This document shows, in pieces, positions 10,394 to 21,700 of a stretch of 64,000 nt of DNA. How positions within the stretch are numbered: position 1 is the first letter of the stretch; the number at the start of each line of letters is the position of its first letter. The stretch lies in the NCBI RefSeq assembly GCF_016584115.1, contig NZ_NRSK01000013.1, forward strand, positions 1-64,000. The letters are read 5' to 3'. Below the pieces are notes generated by a model that searched no databases, had not been told where the DNA came from, and saw only the letters and a list, made by a program, of their open reading frames with translations. The position numbers were made by a program, and so were the translations under genes. Source of the stretch: Ectothiorhodospira mobilis. GTDB taxonomy: Bacteria > Pseudomonadota > Gammaproteobacteria > Ectothiorhodospirales > Ectothiorhodospiraceae.

Positions 10394-11623
10394 TCAGAGC
10401 TTGAGCCGCCGGGCCACGAAATCGGCATCCTTGTCCCCCCGCCCGGAGAGGTTCACCAGGAAACGGGTACCGGGGTCGGCCTTCTCCGCCGCGCGCATGA
10501 CCCAGGCCAGGGCATGGGCCGACTCCAGGGCGGGGATGATCCCCTCCAGGCGCGAGAGCTCCAGGAAGGCCTCCAGGCAGGCGTTGTCGTCCACCGCATG
10601 GTAGCGGGCGCGGCCGATATCCTTGAGATAGGCGTGCTGCGGCCCCACGGAGGGATAGTCCAGGCCCGAGGCGATGGAGTACACCGGCTGCGGCTCGCCC
10701 CCCTCGTCCTGGAGCATGTAGGAATGGAAGCCGTGCATGGTCCCCGGCTGACCGTAGGTCAGGGTGGCGGCATGATCCCCCAGACCCAGGCCGCGGCCGC
10801 AGGGCTCCACCCCCACCAGTTCCACCTCCAGGTCCGTGAGAAAGCCGCTGAACAGGCCCAGGGCATTGGAGCCGCCCCCCACGCAGGCCACCACGCAATC
10901 CGGCAGCCGCCCGTGGGCCTCCAGGAACTGCGCCCGGGCCTCCCGGCCCACCACCGACTGGAAGTCCCGCACCATCATGGGGAAGGGATGGGGACCCACC
11001 ACAGAGCCGATGGCATAGAAGAAATGATCCGGATCCTTCATGTACTCCTCGAAGGCGCTGTCCACGGCGTCCTTCAGGGTGCGGGTGCCCCGGTCCACGG
11101 GGATGAGATCCGCCCCCAGGATCTTCATCTTGGTGACATTGGGATGTTCCTTTTCGATATCCACCTCGCCCATATGGATCTCACAGGGCAGCCCCACCAG
11201 GGCACAGGCAGTGGCCATGGCCACGCCGTGCTGCCCCGCGCCGGTTTCGGCGATGACCTTGGTCTTGCCCATGTGCTTGGCCAGCAGGGCCTCCCCCAGG
11301 GCGTGATTGATCTTGTGGGCGCCGGTGTGGTTCAGGTCCTCGCGCTTGAGATGGATCTCCGCCCGGCCGCCGCAGTGGGCGCTCAGGCGCCGCGCGTGGT
11401 AGATGGGGCTCGGCCGGCCCACGTAGTGGCGGTGCAGCTCCGCCAGCTCCTCCTGATAGGCCCGGGTCTCGCGGATGGCGAGATAGGCCCGGGCGATGTC
11501 GTCCATGATGGCCTTGAGTTGCGGCGGCACCGCCTGCCCGCCATAGGGGCCGAAATGCCCCTCGGCATCGGGCATGGGCTGTTCCAGCAGGGTGCGCAGT
11601 TCGGATTCCGGGCGTTGCGTCAT
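10394..11623 (-). CDS. trpB: tryptophan synthase beta subunit
   Basis: TrpB condenses indole with L-serine to give tryptophan using pyridoxal phosphate. The 409-residue protein has the PLP lysine in GAHKIN, the catalytic Glu in ETGAGQHG, the phosphate-binding GGGSNA loop and the C-terminal LSGRGDKD. The start chosen is the ATG giving [10 protein letters not shown], because the open frame upstream (to 11755) reads as noise. trpB normally sits with trpF and trpA; here it stands alone between a small hypothetical and the divergent zapE. The two partners must be elsewhere or lie outside the window. Confidence 0.96.
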   Translation of the reverse strand: MTQRPESELRTLLEQPMPDAEGHFGPYGGQAVPPQLKAIMDDIARAYLAIRETRAYQEELAELHRHYVGRPSPIYHARRLSAHCGGRAEIHLKREDLNHTGAHKINHALGEALLAKHMGKTKVIAETGAGQHGVAMATACALVGLPCEIHMGEVDIEKEHPNVTKMKILGADLIPVDRGTRTLKDAVDSAFEEYMKDPDHFFYAIGSVVGPHPFPMMVRDFQSVVGREARAQFLEAHGRLPDCVVACVGGGSNALGLFSGFLTDLEVELVGVEPCGRGLGLGDHAATLTYGQPGTMHGFHSYMLQDEGGEPQPVYSIASGLDYPSVGPQHAYLKDIGRARYHAVDDNACLEAFLELSRLEGIIPALESAHALAWVMRAAEKADPGTRFLVNLSGRGDKDADFVARRLKL

Positions 11624-11845
11624 GGTGCGTGGCTCGTTGGACTGAAAAGAGGCGATGTAACCAATGCTACCCCCGCGGGCCCGGCCCTGAACAGTGCCCC
11701 GGATCAACACCGGCACACCGGGATGGATGCTGCTGCGGGGCAAAACCGTCGACACTCATCCCCGCACCGGGGTCGGAAATGACGCACGGATCGGGTTATG
11801 CTTAGGACTGATCACCCCACACCAACCGGTTGAAAACGCCGCTAT

Positions 11846-12937
11846 ATGTCATCATCCAGCCCGCAACACCGCCCCCCCGCGACCCATCCGCAGCGGATCC
11901 TGGATCCGGCCCAGGAACGGGCCTGGGGGCAGCTGCAGCGGATCCGCGATGCCCTGTGCGGGGAGAGGCAGGCGCCGCGGCGCGGCATCGGCCGCTGGTT
12001 CACGCGGGAGACCCCCGCCCCGGCGGTGCGCGGGCTCTACCTCTGGGGTGGCGTGGGCCGGGGCAAGACCCTGCTGATGGACCGTTTCTTTGAGCAATTG
12101 CCCTTCGAGGACAAGCTGCGGCTGCATTTCTACCGCTTCATGCAGCAAGTCCACGCAGAGCTGGCCACCCTGAAGGACCAGCCGGACCCGTTGGCACTGG
12201 TCACCCGCCGCATGGCCCGGGCGCGGGTGCTGTGCCTGGACGAGTTCTTCGTCTCGGACATCACCGATGCCATGATCCTGGACCGCCTGCTGTACGGGCT
12301 GCTGGCCCAGGGGGTCACCCTGGTGACCACCTCCAATCTGCCGCCGGAGGCCCTGTATCAGGACGGGCTGCAACGGGAACGCTTCCTGCCCGCCATCCGC
12401 CTCATCCAGGAGCAGCTCACGGTCTTCCACCTGGCGGACGGCTGCGATTACCGGCTGCGGGCCCTGCCCGAGGAAGGGGTCTATCAGGTGCCGGCGGACA
12501 CCGCCGCCGAGACCCGGATGGCGGACACCTTCCGCGCCCTGGCCGGGGAAGACGCCCCGGGGACCGGCAGCGTGGAGGTGGAGGGACGTCCCATCCCGGT
12601 GCGGGGCCTGGCACGGGAGGCGGCATGGTTCGATTTCCGGGTCCTGTGCGGGGACGGCCGGGGCACGGCGGACTACGTGGCGCTGGCCCGCCGCTTCCAT
12701 ACCCTGCTGGTCTCCGGGGTGGCGGTGATGGACGCGGGCCGGGAGGACACCGCCCGGCGCTTCCTGGCCCTGGTGGACACCCTCTACGACCGGGGGGTGA
12801 ACCTGCTGCTCACGGCCGAGGCCCCGCCGGAGGGGCTCTACCGGGGGCAACGGCTGCGTTTTGAATACGGGCGCTGTGTCAGCCGCCTGCAGGAGATGCG
12901 CACCCGGGACTACCTGCATGCCCCGCACCGGCCCTGA
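11846..12937 (+). CDS. zapE: cell division ATPase ZapE (AFG1 family)
   Basis: ZapE is a P-loop ATPase that in E. coli binds FtsZ and acts on the division ring under stress; its mitochondrial relative is AFG1. The 363-residue protein has Walker A GGVGRGKT at about 68-75, Walker B VLCLDEFFV at about 126-134 and the sensor-like TTSNLPPEALY downstream. The length agrees with the family. The start ATG at 11846 follows a GCTAT stretch without a strong ribosome site. It is divergent from trpB and convergent with recD, so it is transcribed alone. Confidence 0.94.
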   Translation: MSSSSPQHRPPATHPQRILDPAQERAWGQLQRIRDALCGERQAPRRGIGRWFTRETPAPAVRGLYLWGGVGRGKTLLMDRFFEQLPFEDKLRLHFYRFMQQVHAELATLKDQPDPLALVTRRMARARVLCLDEFFVSDITDAMILDRLLYGLLAQGVTLVTTSNLPPEALYQDGLQRERFLPAIRLIQEQLTVFHLADGCDYRLRALPEEGVYQVPADTAAETRMADTFRALAGEDAPGTGSVEVEGRPIPVRGLAREAAWFDFRVLCGDGRGTADYVALARRFHTLLVSGVAVMDAGREDTARRFLALVDTLYDRGVNLLLTAEAPPEGLYRGQRLRFEYGRCVSRLQEMRTRDYLHAPHRP

Positions 12938-12949
12938 CCATGGCGAGAC

Positions 12950-15037
12950 TCACTCCCCCCGTTCCAGCCGCCCCTCCAGGGCCGCCTGCAGACCGCTGCT
13001 GCGCAGCACCCGCCGCATCACCGCCTCCTCCAGGATCCCACGGCGGGGCTCCAGCAGGGTGAACCAGCGGCTGGCCCGGGTGATGGCGGTATAGACCAGC
13101 TCCCGCGTCAACAGCGGCCCCGCCCGGTCCGGCAATACCAGGGCCGTATGGCGGAACTCCGAACCCTGGGACTTGTGCACCGTCAGGGCGAAGGCCGTCT
13201 CCACCGCCGTCAGGCGGCTGGGCAGTACCCACCGGATGCGGTCACTGCCATCCCCCGCCGGGAAGGCCACCCGCAGGACCGGGTTCCCGGCGGCGTCCGC
13301 GACCCTCAGGGTCACCCCCATGTCCCCGTTCATGAGACCCAGACCATAGTCGTTGCCGGTGACGATCACCGGCCGCCCCGCGTACCAGATCCCCTGGGGA
13401 TCCAGCAGCCCCCGCTCCCGCAGGAAAGCGGCGATGCGATGGTTCATCCCCTCCACGCCCCAGGGCCCCCGTCGCAGGGCGCACAGCACCTGAAACCCCT
13501 CCAGGGCCGCCAGCACCTCCCGGGCCCAGGCATCCCGTTCCGGGGCTTCGGCCCCGGGGCCCGGGTCCGCCGTGGCCATGACCTGCAGGTACCGGCCGTA
13601 GCCCTCGGGATGCGCCCCGTCCGCCCGGGGCGGTCGGTCCCCGGCGCCACCATCCACGGCCACCGCCGGCAGTGCCGGATCTTCGGGGCCCTTCAGCCCC
13701 CGGCGCATCAGATCCCGGCCCGGCTCCGCCCAGACGGCGGCCACCGCCTGCGCATCCCCGGCATTCACGGCGCGGGCGAGCCGGCCGATGCCGCTGTCGG
13801 CGCCGAAGCGGTGGCTGTGGCGGAGCATGACCACATGCTGATCCAGGGCGTTCCCGGAAGGGTCCTGCCGCTCCGGGGGCAGGGGCTGTCCGGTGACCGC
13901 CTGTAGCCAGGCCGCGCGCTCCGGGGTGTAGTGCCCTTCCCCGGCGCGGGCGCACAGCTCCCCCAGCACCGCCCCCGCCTCCACCGAAGCCAACTGGTCC
14001 CGGTCCCCCAACAGGATCAGGCGCGCCTCCGGGGGCAGGGCCTGCAGCAGGGCGTCCATGAGCTCCAGATCGATCATGGAGGCCTCGTCCACCACCAGGG
14101 CATCCACCGCCAGGGGACGGCGCGCATCGTGTCGGAAATGACGGGATCCGGGGCGGCTCCCCAGCAGCCGGTGCAGGGTGGTCACCCGCGCGGGGATGGC
14201 GTCCCGCACCGCCTGGCCGAAGGCATCCCGGGGCAGGGCCAGCCCCCCCAGGGCCCCGGCGACGGCCGCGTTGAGACGCGCCGCCGCCTTGCCCGTGGGG
14301 GCCGCCATGCGGATGCGCAGGGGGACATCCGCCCCTGTCTCCAGGTGCAGGGCCTGCAGCAGGGCCAGCAGCCGCACCACGGTGGTGGTCTTGCCCGTGC
14401 CCGGCCCGCCGGTGATGACGGCGAAGGCGCCGGAGGCCGCCAGGGCACAGGCGGCACGCTGCCAGTCGATCCCTTGCGCATCCGGGGGACCGAAGAGCCG
14501 CTCCAGCCAGGGATGCAACCGCTCCGGGGCCATGGCCTCGCGCACCGCCGCACCCCCCAGGAGACGCTCCGCCAGTGCCCCGGCCACCCGCTGCTCACAG
14601 GCCCAGTAGCGGCGCAGGTAGAGGCGCCGCCCCTGCAGCACCAGCGGGGTGCACCCCGGCCCCGCACCCACCAGATCGGGATCCTCCAGGGCCGAAACCA
14701 GGTCCGCCATCCCCAGGCCCGCCAGACATTGGGAGGGTCGCGGCGGCGGGGTCCCGTCCACGGGCGTCTCCCCCTCCGGAGGCAGGGACAGGGTCCGGTC
14801 CGGGTCCGCAAGGGTCGCCTCCAGATCCAGGCAGACATGCCCACGTCCCACCTGGTGGCTGGCCAGGGCCGCCAGCAGCAGCGCCGGAGGGGACGCCGCA
14901 GGCAGCTGTTCCTGCAGGAACACCACCAGGGCCCGGTCCAGGGGGCGCAGCCAGCCCCGTTCCACCCAGCCCTGCAACAGCCCCTGCAGGCCCTCCTGCC
15001 CGGCCAGCGGGGCCTCGCCTGCACCTGCGGCCTTCAC
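12950..15037 (-). CDS. recD: exodeoxyribonuclease V subunit alpha
   Basis: RecD is the fast 5'-3' helicase of RecBCD, which processes double-strand breaks for RecA. The 695-residue protein has an N-terminal RecB-interacting region, Walker A GGPGTGKTTT at about 210-219, Walker B VVDEASMIDL, a Gln-motif GDRDQLASVEAG, and the C-terminal helicase motif VHKSQGSEF near the end. It is slightly longer than E. coli RecD (608), with Gly/Pro-rich insertions near 85-103 and 410-450. Its ATG overlaps the recB stop by 4 bp, so translation is coupled. Confidence 0.94.
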   Translation of the reverse strand: MKAAGAGEAPLAGQEGLQGLLQGWVERGWLRPLDRALVVFLQEQLPAASPPALLLAALASHQVGRGHVCLDLEATLADPDRTLSLPPEGETPVDGTPPPRPSQCLAGLGMADLVSALEDPDLVGAGPGCTPLVLQGRRLYLRRYWACEQRVAGALAERLLGGAAVREAMAPERLHPWLERLFGPPDAQGIDWQRAACALAASGAFAVITGGPGTGKTTTVVRLLALLQALHLETGADVPLRIRMAAPTGKAAARLNAAVAGALGGLALPRDAFGQAVRDAIPARVTTLHRLLGSRPGSRHFRHDARRPLAVDALVVDEASMIDLELMDALLQALPPEARLILLGDRDQLASVEAGAVLGELCARAGEGHYTPERAAWLQAVTGQPLPPERQDPSGNALDQHVVMLRHSHRFGADSGIGRLARAVNAGDAQAVAAVWAEPGRDLMRRGLKGPEDPALPAVAVDGGAGDRPPRADGAHPEGYGRYLQVMATADPGPGAEAPERDAWAREVLAALEGFQVLCALRRGPWGVEGMNHRIAAFLRERGLLDPQGIWYAGRPVIVTGNDYGLGLMNGDMGVTLRVADAAGNPVLRVAFPAGDGSDRIRWVLPSRLTAVETAFALTVHKSQGSEFRHTALVLPDRAGPLLTRELVYTAITRASRWFTLLEPRRGILEEAVMRRVLRSSGLQAALEGRLERGE

Positions 15038-18000
15038 GATTCCACCTCCCCTTCACCGCCGAAGAGGCGGTCCAGACCGTGCACGAGATCCGCCGGCGGG
15101 CGTTCGAAGTGCACCCCGCAGGTGTCCGCCTCCAGGCCGCGGAGGAAGACCACGGCGGCCCCGCCCAGATGGTGGTCGTAGTCATAATCCGGCATTCGGG
15201 AGCGCAGCAGGCGGTGCAGGGCCAGCACGTAGAGCACTGCCTGCATCTCGTAGCGCCGGTGCAGCACCGCCGCGCGCAGGGCCCCGGCGCCGTAGTCCGC
15301 CGCCGCCGGCCCCAGCCAGTTGGATTTGTAGTCGGCCACGTAGTAACGCCCCTCGTGGAGGAAGACCAGGTCCATGAAGCCCTTGAGCATGCCATTGAGG
15401 CGATCGGCCTGCAGCGGTGGCCGTGGGGCCCCGTCCAGGGTGGCCGCCGTCACCCGGGCATCCAGGGTGCGGGTATCCACCTGCGAGGCCTCGAACCAGA
15501 ACTCCATCTCCGCCTGATAGGTCTCCAGGTCCGCGAGCCGCAGCGCCGCCGAAGGCCCCAGGGGCAGCGGTGTCTGCAGGAGCCGATGCAGCCATTGCGC
15601 CAGGGGATCGATCCAGGGCTCCCAGCCACGCCGGCGGCAGCGGCGCGCCAGGGTCTCCCGCAGGGCGGCGGGGTCCGAGGCCACCCGGGCGAAGCCCTGC
15701 AGCGCCGCCCATTCCAGGATCCCGTGCAGAAAGGTCCCCGGTTCCGGGCCCCGCGGGAAACCGGCCAGGAGTCCACCGCCCCCCCCGGCGGCCGCCCCGG
15801 GATCCCGGGCGGCCGCCTCCTCCGCCTCCGCGCCCATCTCCCCGGCCACCTCGTCCCGCACCGTCTCCGGCACCCGGGCGGTCTCCACACCCCCCAGGCG
15901 CAGGGCACTGTAGCTGGCGATCCACCAGTGCTCCCGGGCCGGTCGCAGGGGGGTGCGGGCACCGCCCCGGGGCGGGCATGCGGGACCCTCCCCGAGGGGC
16001 AGGGGCGCTCCGTCCCCCCCGGGCGGCTGCGTTACCCGGATGGCCACGTCCCCGTCCTCCCCGGGGTCCTCCAGGGCCCGCAGGGTCGTCTCCAGGCGGC
16101 CGTCCGGTATGGGCTCGCCGCCCCCCAGCAGGCAGCCCAGGGCACCGCGGTGCATGCGGGATTCCTTACTTCTCCCCGGGGTCACCGGGGCCACCCCCAC
16201 CCAGCAGGCATGACAGGCCCGGGTCAGGGCCACGTACAGCAGGCGCACATCCTCCGCCAGGCGGTTGTCGTCCACCATCGCCAGCAGGGTGGCGTCCGTC
16301 TCGAAGTGCACCTCCCGCCGGCCATCCCCCCGGTTGAGCACCAGGGGGCAGGCCTCTTCCGTCACCTCGCGATAGTCGGCGGCGAAGGGCAGGAACACCA
16401 GGGGATACTGCAATCCCTTGGCCTTGTGCATGGTGATCACCTGCACCCGGTCGCCGTCGCTCTCCAGGCGCAGGATCTGCTCGTCCGAGGACGGGCGCTG
16501 CTGCGCCCGGTGTTCGGCGAGGAAGCGGATGAGGGCATGTTCCCCGTCCAGCGCCGTGGCCGCGGACTGCAGCAGTTCGCTCAGGTGCAGGAGGTTGGTG
16601 AGCCGGCGTTCGCCATCGGCGCTGCCGGAGAGGCGCCGGGGCAGGTGGAAGTCGTGCATCAGCCGCCGCAGCATGGGCAGGATGCCCTGGCCGCGCCAGA
16701 GCTCACCGTAGCCCCGGAATTGTTCCACCCGTTCCTCCCAATGGATCTCATCGCTGCCCAGGCGATCCAGTGCCTCCAGGGGCAGATCCAGCAGCGGCGT
16801 GGCCAGGGCGGCCCGCAGCAGGCGGTCGGAGGCGGGCTCGGCCGCGGCACGCATCCAGCGCAGCACATCCTCCGCCTCCGGGGTGGCATAGACCGATTCC
16901 CGGTCGGAGAGGTAGACACTGCGCACCCCCCGCGCCCCCAGGGCCGACTGTATGGCCCGGGCCTCCTGGCGGTCACGCACCAGCACGGCCATGTCCCGGG
17001 GCAGCAGGGACCGCCCCGCCTCCCCCGGGGGGTCGGCGAATCCGGCGCGGCCCTCCCGCCCCGCCTGCAACAGGCCCGCCATGAAACCGGCGCAATGGTC
17101 CGCCATGCGTGCGATATAGTCCCCCCGGGCCATGGGCTTGCCGGGATCCAGGCACCAGAACTGCAGGGCCGGCACCGTCTCCCCGTCCAGGTGGAAGGGG
17201 TCCGTGCGGCCCCGGGCCTGCATGGGGATGAAGGGCACGGGATGGTCCCCCTCCCCTTCCCGGGCGAAGAGGAAGGCCCCCCGGGGATGGTGTTCCTCGC
17301 CGTGCTGGAACAGGCGGTTCACCGCCGCCACCATGGCCTGGGTGGAACGGTAGTTGGTGCCCAGGGTGTAATGCCGCCCGGCGGTGGCCCGGCGGGCCTG
17401 CAGGTAGGTGTGGATATCGGCCCCGCGGAAACCGTAGATGGACTGTTTCGGGTCCCCGATGAGGAACAATCCCCCCTCCGGGGTGCCCGCCTCCACCTGA
17501 TACACCCGTTCGAAGATGCGGTACTGCACCGGATCCGTATCCTGGAATTCATCGATCAGGGCCACCGGGAAGCGTCCCCGCAGCGTCGTCGCCAGGCGCT
17601 CCCCGGCCGGCCCCTCCAGGGCGTCCCGCACCCGGGTGAGCAGGTCATCGTAGCCCAGGCGGGCGCGGCTGCGCTGGGCGCGGTCGAAGCGGCGGCGGAT
17701 CCAGATCACGGCATGGGACAGCAGTCCGCCGCTCAGGCCGGCATCCAGATCCCCGTGCCCGTCCAGCAGGGCAAAGGCCTGATGCAGATCTTCCGGCAGA
17801 GTGGCGTTCTTCTTCAGCGCCGTCTCCATGAAGGCGCGGCTGAACAGCTCCAGGGGGGAGCGGGACTTGTCGGAGACCGGCTCGGGGTGGAGCATGCCCG
17901 GGGTGCAGGCCCATTGGCGCATGCGCTCCAGGTTCTGATCGGCGCTGCGGTAGGTGCTGCCGTTGAGGCTGGGCCGGGCCGCCTGGAAGCTGGCCACCAC

Positions 18001-18729
18001 GGCCTCGAAGTCGTCCCGCCAGGGGGCCTTGAGGGCCTCCAGACGGGCCTCCACCGGGGCCAGCACCGCCTCCAGATCGCCCGGATCCGGCACCGGGGCG
18101 TCTCCCTGCAGCAGGGGCCTCAGGCGCAGGTACAGGGACTGGGGATCCTGCCCCAGCACGGGCAGCACCAGCCCCAGTCGCCCCGGCGCCAGGGGATGCA
18201 CCAGCGTGCGCCAGTAGTCCCGCACCGCTTCCAGCATCGCCTCCGAGGGATCCGCTTCCAGTTCCTGGGTGAAGAGGCTGCCGCTGTCGAAGGCGTGTTC
18301 CCGCAGCACGCGGTAGCACCAGCCATGGATGGTGGACACCGCCGCCTCGTCCATCCACTGCGCCGCCAGATCCAGACGCCAGGCGCAGCGGGCCCGCTGC
18401 GCCGGCTCCGGATACGCCGCCAGCAGGGCCTCCAGGAAGGGATCGGGGGGCTGCTCCGCCTCTCCGCGGAAGTGCCGTGCGGCCTCCATGAGGCGGGTGT
18501 GGATGCGCTCGCGCAGTTCCCGGGTGGCGGCATCGGTGAAGGTCACCACCAGGATCTGCGGCGGCAGCAGCGGCGCGGCGGGCCCCGTACCCGCGTCACC
18601 GTGGCCCAGCACCAGGCGCACATAGAGGGCGGCGATGGTGAAGGTCTTGCCGGTGCCGGCACTGGCCTCGATGAGCCGGCTGCCGTGCAGGGGGAAGGTC
18701 AGGGGATCCAGGATGCGGGGCCGGTTCAT
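15034..18729 (-). CDS. recB: exodeoxyribonuclease V subunit beta
   Basis: RecB is the 3'-5' helicase plus nuclease of RecBCD. The 1231-residue protein opens with EASAGTGKTFTIAALY (Walker A at about 22-31). It carries superfamily-1 helicase blocks ALIDEFQDTDP, GDPKQSIYGFRGAD and the late VQVITMHKAKGLQYP. The C-terminal nuclease domain contains GFMDLVF and YYVADYKSNWLG (about 1115-1140), with the Asp and Lys of the catalytic centre present. The ATG overlaps the recC stop by 4 bp and its own stop overlaps recD by 4 bp. Confidence 0.96.
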   Translation of the reverse strand: MNRPRILDPLTFPLHGSRLIEASAGTGKTFTIAALYVRLVLGHGDAGTGPAAPLLPPQILVVTFTDAATRELRERIHTRLMEAARHFRGEAEQPPDPFLEALLAAYPEPAQRARCAWRLDLAAQWMDEAAVSTIHGWCYRVLREHAFDSGSLFTQELEADPSEAMLEAVRDYWRTLVHPLAPGRLGLVLPVLGQDPQSLYLRLRPLLQGDAPVPDPGDLEAVLAPVEARLEALKAPWRDDFEAVVASFQAARPSLNGSTYRSADQNLERMRQWACTPGMLHPEPVSDKSRSPLELFSRAFMETALKKNATLPEDLHQAFALLDGHGDLDAGLSGGLLSHAVIWIRRRFDRAQRSRARLGYDDLLTRVRDALEGPAGERLATTLRGRFPVALIDEFQDTDPVQYRIFERVYQVEAGTPEGGLFLIGDPKQSIYGFRGADIHTYLQARRATAGRHYTLGTNYRSTQAMVAAVNRLFQHGEEHHPRGAFLFAREGEGDHPVPFIPMQARGRTDPFHLDGETVPALQFWCLDPGKPMARGDYIARMADHCAGFMAGLLQAGREGRAGFADPPGEAGRSLLPRDMAVLVRDRQEARAIQSALGARGVRSVYLSDRESVYATPEAEDVLRWMRAAAEPASDRLLRAALATPLLDLPLEALDRLGSDEIHWEERVEQFRGYGELWRGQGILPMLRRLMHDFHLPRRLSGSADGERRLTNLLHLSELLQSAATALDGEHALIRFLAEHRAQQRPSSDEQILRLESDGDRVQVITMHKAKGLQYPLVFLPFAADYREVTEEACPLVLNRGDGRREVHFETDATLLAMVDDNRLAEDVRLLYVALTRACHACWVGVAPVTPGRSKESRMHRGALGCLLGGGEPIPDGRLETTLRALEDPGEDGDVAIRVTQPPGGDGAPLPLGEGPACPPRGGARTPLRPAREHWWIASYSALRLGGVETARVPETVRDEVAGEMGAEAEEAAARDPGAAAGGGGGLLAGFPRGPEPGTFLHGILEWAALQGFARVASDPAALRETLARRCRRRGWEPWIDPLAQWLHRLLQTPLPLGPSAALRLADLETYQAEMEFWFEASQVDTRTLDARVTAATLDGAPRPPLQADRLNGMLKGFMDLVFLHEGRYYVADYKSNWLGPAAADYGAGALRAAVLHRRYEMQAVLYVLALHRLLRSRMPDYDYDHHLGGAAVVFLRGLEADTCGVHFERPPADLVHGLDRLFGGEGEVES

Positions 18730-21700
18730 TGCCCGTCCTCCGGCACGGAGTGGGGTTTCACGCCTTCCCGGAGGGGGGCGTAGAGGGCCCTGGCCCAGTC
18801 CTGGAAATCCGGGGCCGAGAGGAGATCATCCACCCGGGGCCAGGCCCGGGCCAGGGCGGGGTTGCGGTCCCGCTCACCGGCCCGTTTCCCCTCGCCCTCG
18901 TGGACCCGGCGCAACTCATTCTCCTGTTTGGCCGGACCCTTTTCCTCGGCCCGCAGCCAGGCGGCCGTGCCCTGGCAGTAGGCCGGGAGGGGACGGGTCT
19001 GCCCCTCGCGCCAGCCCCGCAGCAGCGCCTGCAGATGCCCCCGGGCGGTCCCTGCGTCCAGGGCCGGCATATGCAGGGTGGCGTCGACCCCCACCAGGAT
19101 GGTGTCCATGGCCACCCCCCCGGCCTGGGCCAGCAGGTGCAGCACCCAGGGGCGGCAGCATTTGTCCAGGCGGAGAAAGGGGGTCTGCTTCGTGCGCAGG
19201 CGCCCCGGCTCGTGGCGCAGGCACAGACGCCTGCCGTCTGCATCCGCCCGCAGCGGAGGCAGCCAGTCTTCCAGGACCAGATCCTCCCAGTGCAGCCGCA
19301 GGCGCTGCGGGGTCCTGAGGATACGCCCATGGGTGCGCACCAGGGCCTGGTGACGCATCAGCAGATCCCGGGCCGAGTCGCGTACCTGCTCCGCCACATA
19401 GCCGCCCATCCCCCCGGGGGGCAGATGTCCGGCCCGCCACCAGGCCGCCAGGGCCTGTTCCAGGAGGGTCTCGATGACCTCCTGTGGGGTGTCCGGTCCC
19501 GGCGGGGGGTACAGGGCCGCCTCCACCAGATGGGAGACCGCCTGCCAATGCCCCAGGCCGTCCAGGGCGAAGGGCTCCTGGTCCTCGGCCACGTCCGGGT
19601 CCTGGTCGAAGCGGACCCGCAGGCGATGAGCGAAGAAGAACCCTACCGGATCCTTGAGGAAATCCCCCAGGGTATCCGTATCCAGGGGTTCCTCCGGAGG
19701 CCGCCAGGGCAGCGGGGCGGGTGTGGACGCGGGCCCTTCCGGCGCCGGGGCGTGCATCCCCTCCCATTCCCGGGCGTAGGTGAACTGTCCCTCCGAGGCC
19801 TCGAAGAGGCTCCGGGCGAAGGGTTGCAGGGGGTGTACCGTGGTGAGGCAGGTCAGCAGGTCCGTGCCCGGCTGCGCCGGCGTCCAGCCCGCGGCCAAAT
19901 GCTCGCGCAGCTGGCCCACCAGTACCGAGGGGGGACGCTCGGCGTTGTCCCGGGCATTCCGGCCCACCCAGCTCACATGGCAGTGGTCCCGGGCCGAGAG
20001 CAGGGCCTCCAGGAACAGGTAACGGTCATCCTCCCGCCGGGAACGGTCCCCGGGGCGCGGATCCCGGGCCATGAGGTCGAAGTCCAGGGGCGGGCGCGAG
20101 CGCGGATAATCACCGTCATTCATCCCCAGCAGGCAGACGACGCGGAACGGGATGGCCCGCATGGGCATGAGGGTGCAGACGGTGACGCCACCAGTAAGGA
20201 AGCGCTGGGACAGGCGCGGCCCCTCCAGGGACCCGAGCCAGTGCTCCCGCACCACCCCCAGGGGCAGGGGCGCGTCCATGGCCGCCGCGGCGCAGTCCGT
20301 CTCCCATTGTTCCAGGGCCTCGTCCGCCCGCATCAGGGTGATGCGCCCGGCCTCCTCCCCGGGGGCGAAGAAGTCCGCCATCAGCTCCCGCAGACGACGC
20401 CCCCATTCGGCGGGCGAAGCCGGGCGGGAGAGGATCGCCCACCAGCGTTCCAGGGCCTCCAGCAGGTCCGTCAAAGGGCCCGCCAGGGCGGCGTCCAGCC
20501 CGGCCACCTCGTCATAGGGCTGGACGCCGCACCAGGGCCCCTCACCACCGGCGGCATACCCCAGGAGCATGCGCCGCCAGCCGAAGCGCCAGGTGTTCTG
20601 CTCCAGGTCCCCGGGCAGATCCAGGGCGGCCCGCTGGCGGGCATGCAGCCCCCAGCGGATGCCCGCACCGCGGATCCAGTCATGCAGCTGCGGCACCTGC
20701 CCCCGGGTGAGACCAAAGCGCGACCGCACCGCCGGCAGATCCAGCAGATCCAGCAGTTCGCTCACCCCCAGGCGGGATTCGGGCAGATGCAGCAATTGCT
20801 CCAGGGCCACCAGCACCGGATCCTGGCCCCGCTGCCCCAGATCCGCCAGGGTGAAGGGGATGTGGCGGGCATCCTCCGGGGGTATCTGGCCGAAGACCGC
20901 CTGGAAATGGGGGGCATAACGGTGGATGTCCGGCACCATGACGATGACATCCCGGGGACGCAGGGAGGGGTCCCGGGAGAAGCGGTCCAGCAGCCGGTCG
21001 TGCAGGATCTCCACCTCCCGCTGGGGGCTGTGGGCCACGTGGAAGCGCAGGGAATCGTCCCCCGCCGGATCCACCGGGGGCCATTGTTCCCGGGTCTCCG
21101 CCAGGGGGCGCAGCTCCAGGATGTCGTCCTGGAGCTGCTGCAGCAGGGTGTGCCCGCCATGGGGCTCGAACAGGTCGATGCGCTCCCAGGGCAGGTCCGC
21201 GAAGAGTCCCCGGTAGCGGCCCGGATCGTCGTGGGCGTCCAGCATGCGGATGTAGTCCCGCCCCTGCCGCCCCCAGGCCGCCAGCAGCGGGTGGGCATGG
21301 TGATGCAGGTCCTCCTCGGGAAGATCACCGGGCATCCCCGCCTTGGGGGCCTGGCGCCGGCGCGGGGCCCGCAGCAGGTCCTTGTCGGCGATGATATCGG
21401 CCCAGTAGTGGCGGCAGGGGTTGTGCACGCACAGCAGCACCTGGGTGAAGCGGGAGATCCCCGCCAGGGCCTCCAGCATCTGCGCCGGAAGGCTGGAGAC
21501 CCCGAACACCAGGACCCGCCGGGGCAATCCCGGCGGGCGTGTCTGCAATCGGGGGAGCCGCTCCATGAAGCGGGTGTGGATGCCGGCGCGGCTGCCGGCA
21601 TCGGCCCCGGGCCCCAGGTCCGCGATGAGGGCGCGCCACAGGGCGGGCTGCCACAGGTTCTCATCCTCCTCCAGGGGGTGCAGGCCGCCGCGGGCATCCC

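Noticed and set aside
14575-18783. A 1402-codon open frame antisense to recB/recD, and similar very long antisense frames over hypF, tex, recC, pycAB and trpB.
   Set aside because: At about 70% GC, stop codons are rare in the complementary frames. The antisense products are His/Gln/Gly/Pro-rich with no recognisable domains, while the opposite strand encodes well-known proteins.
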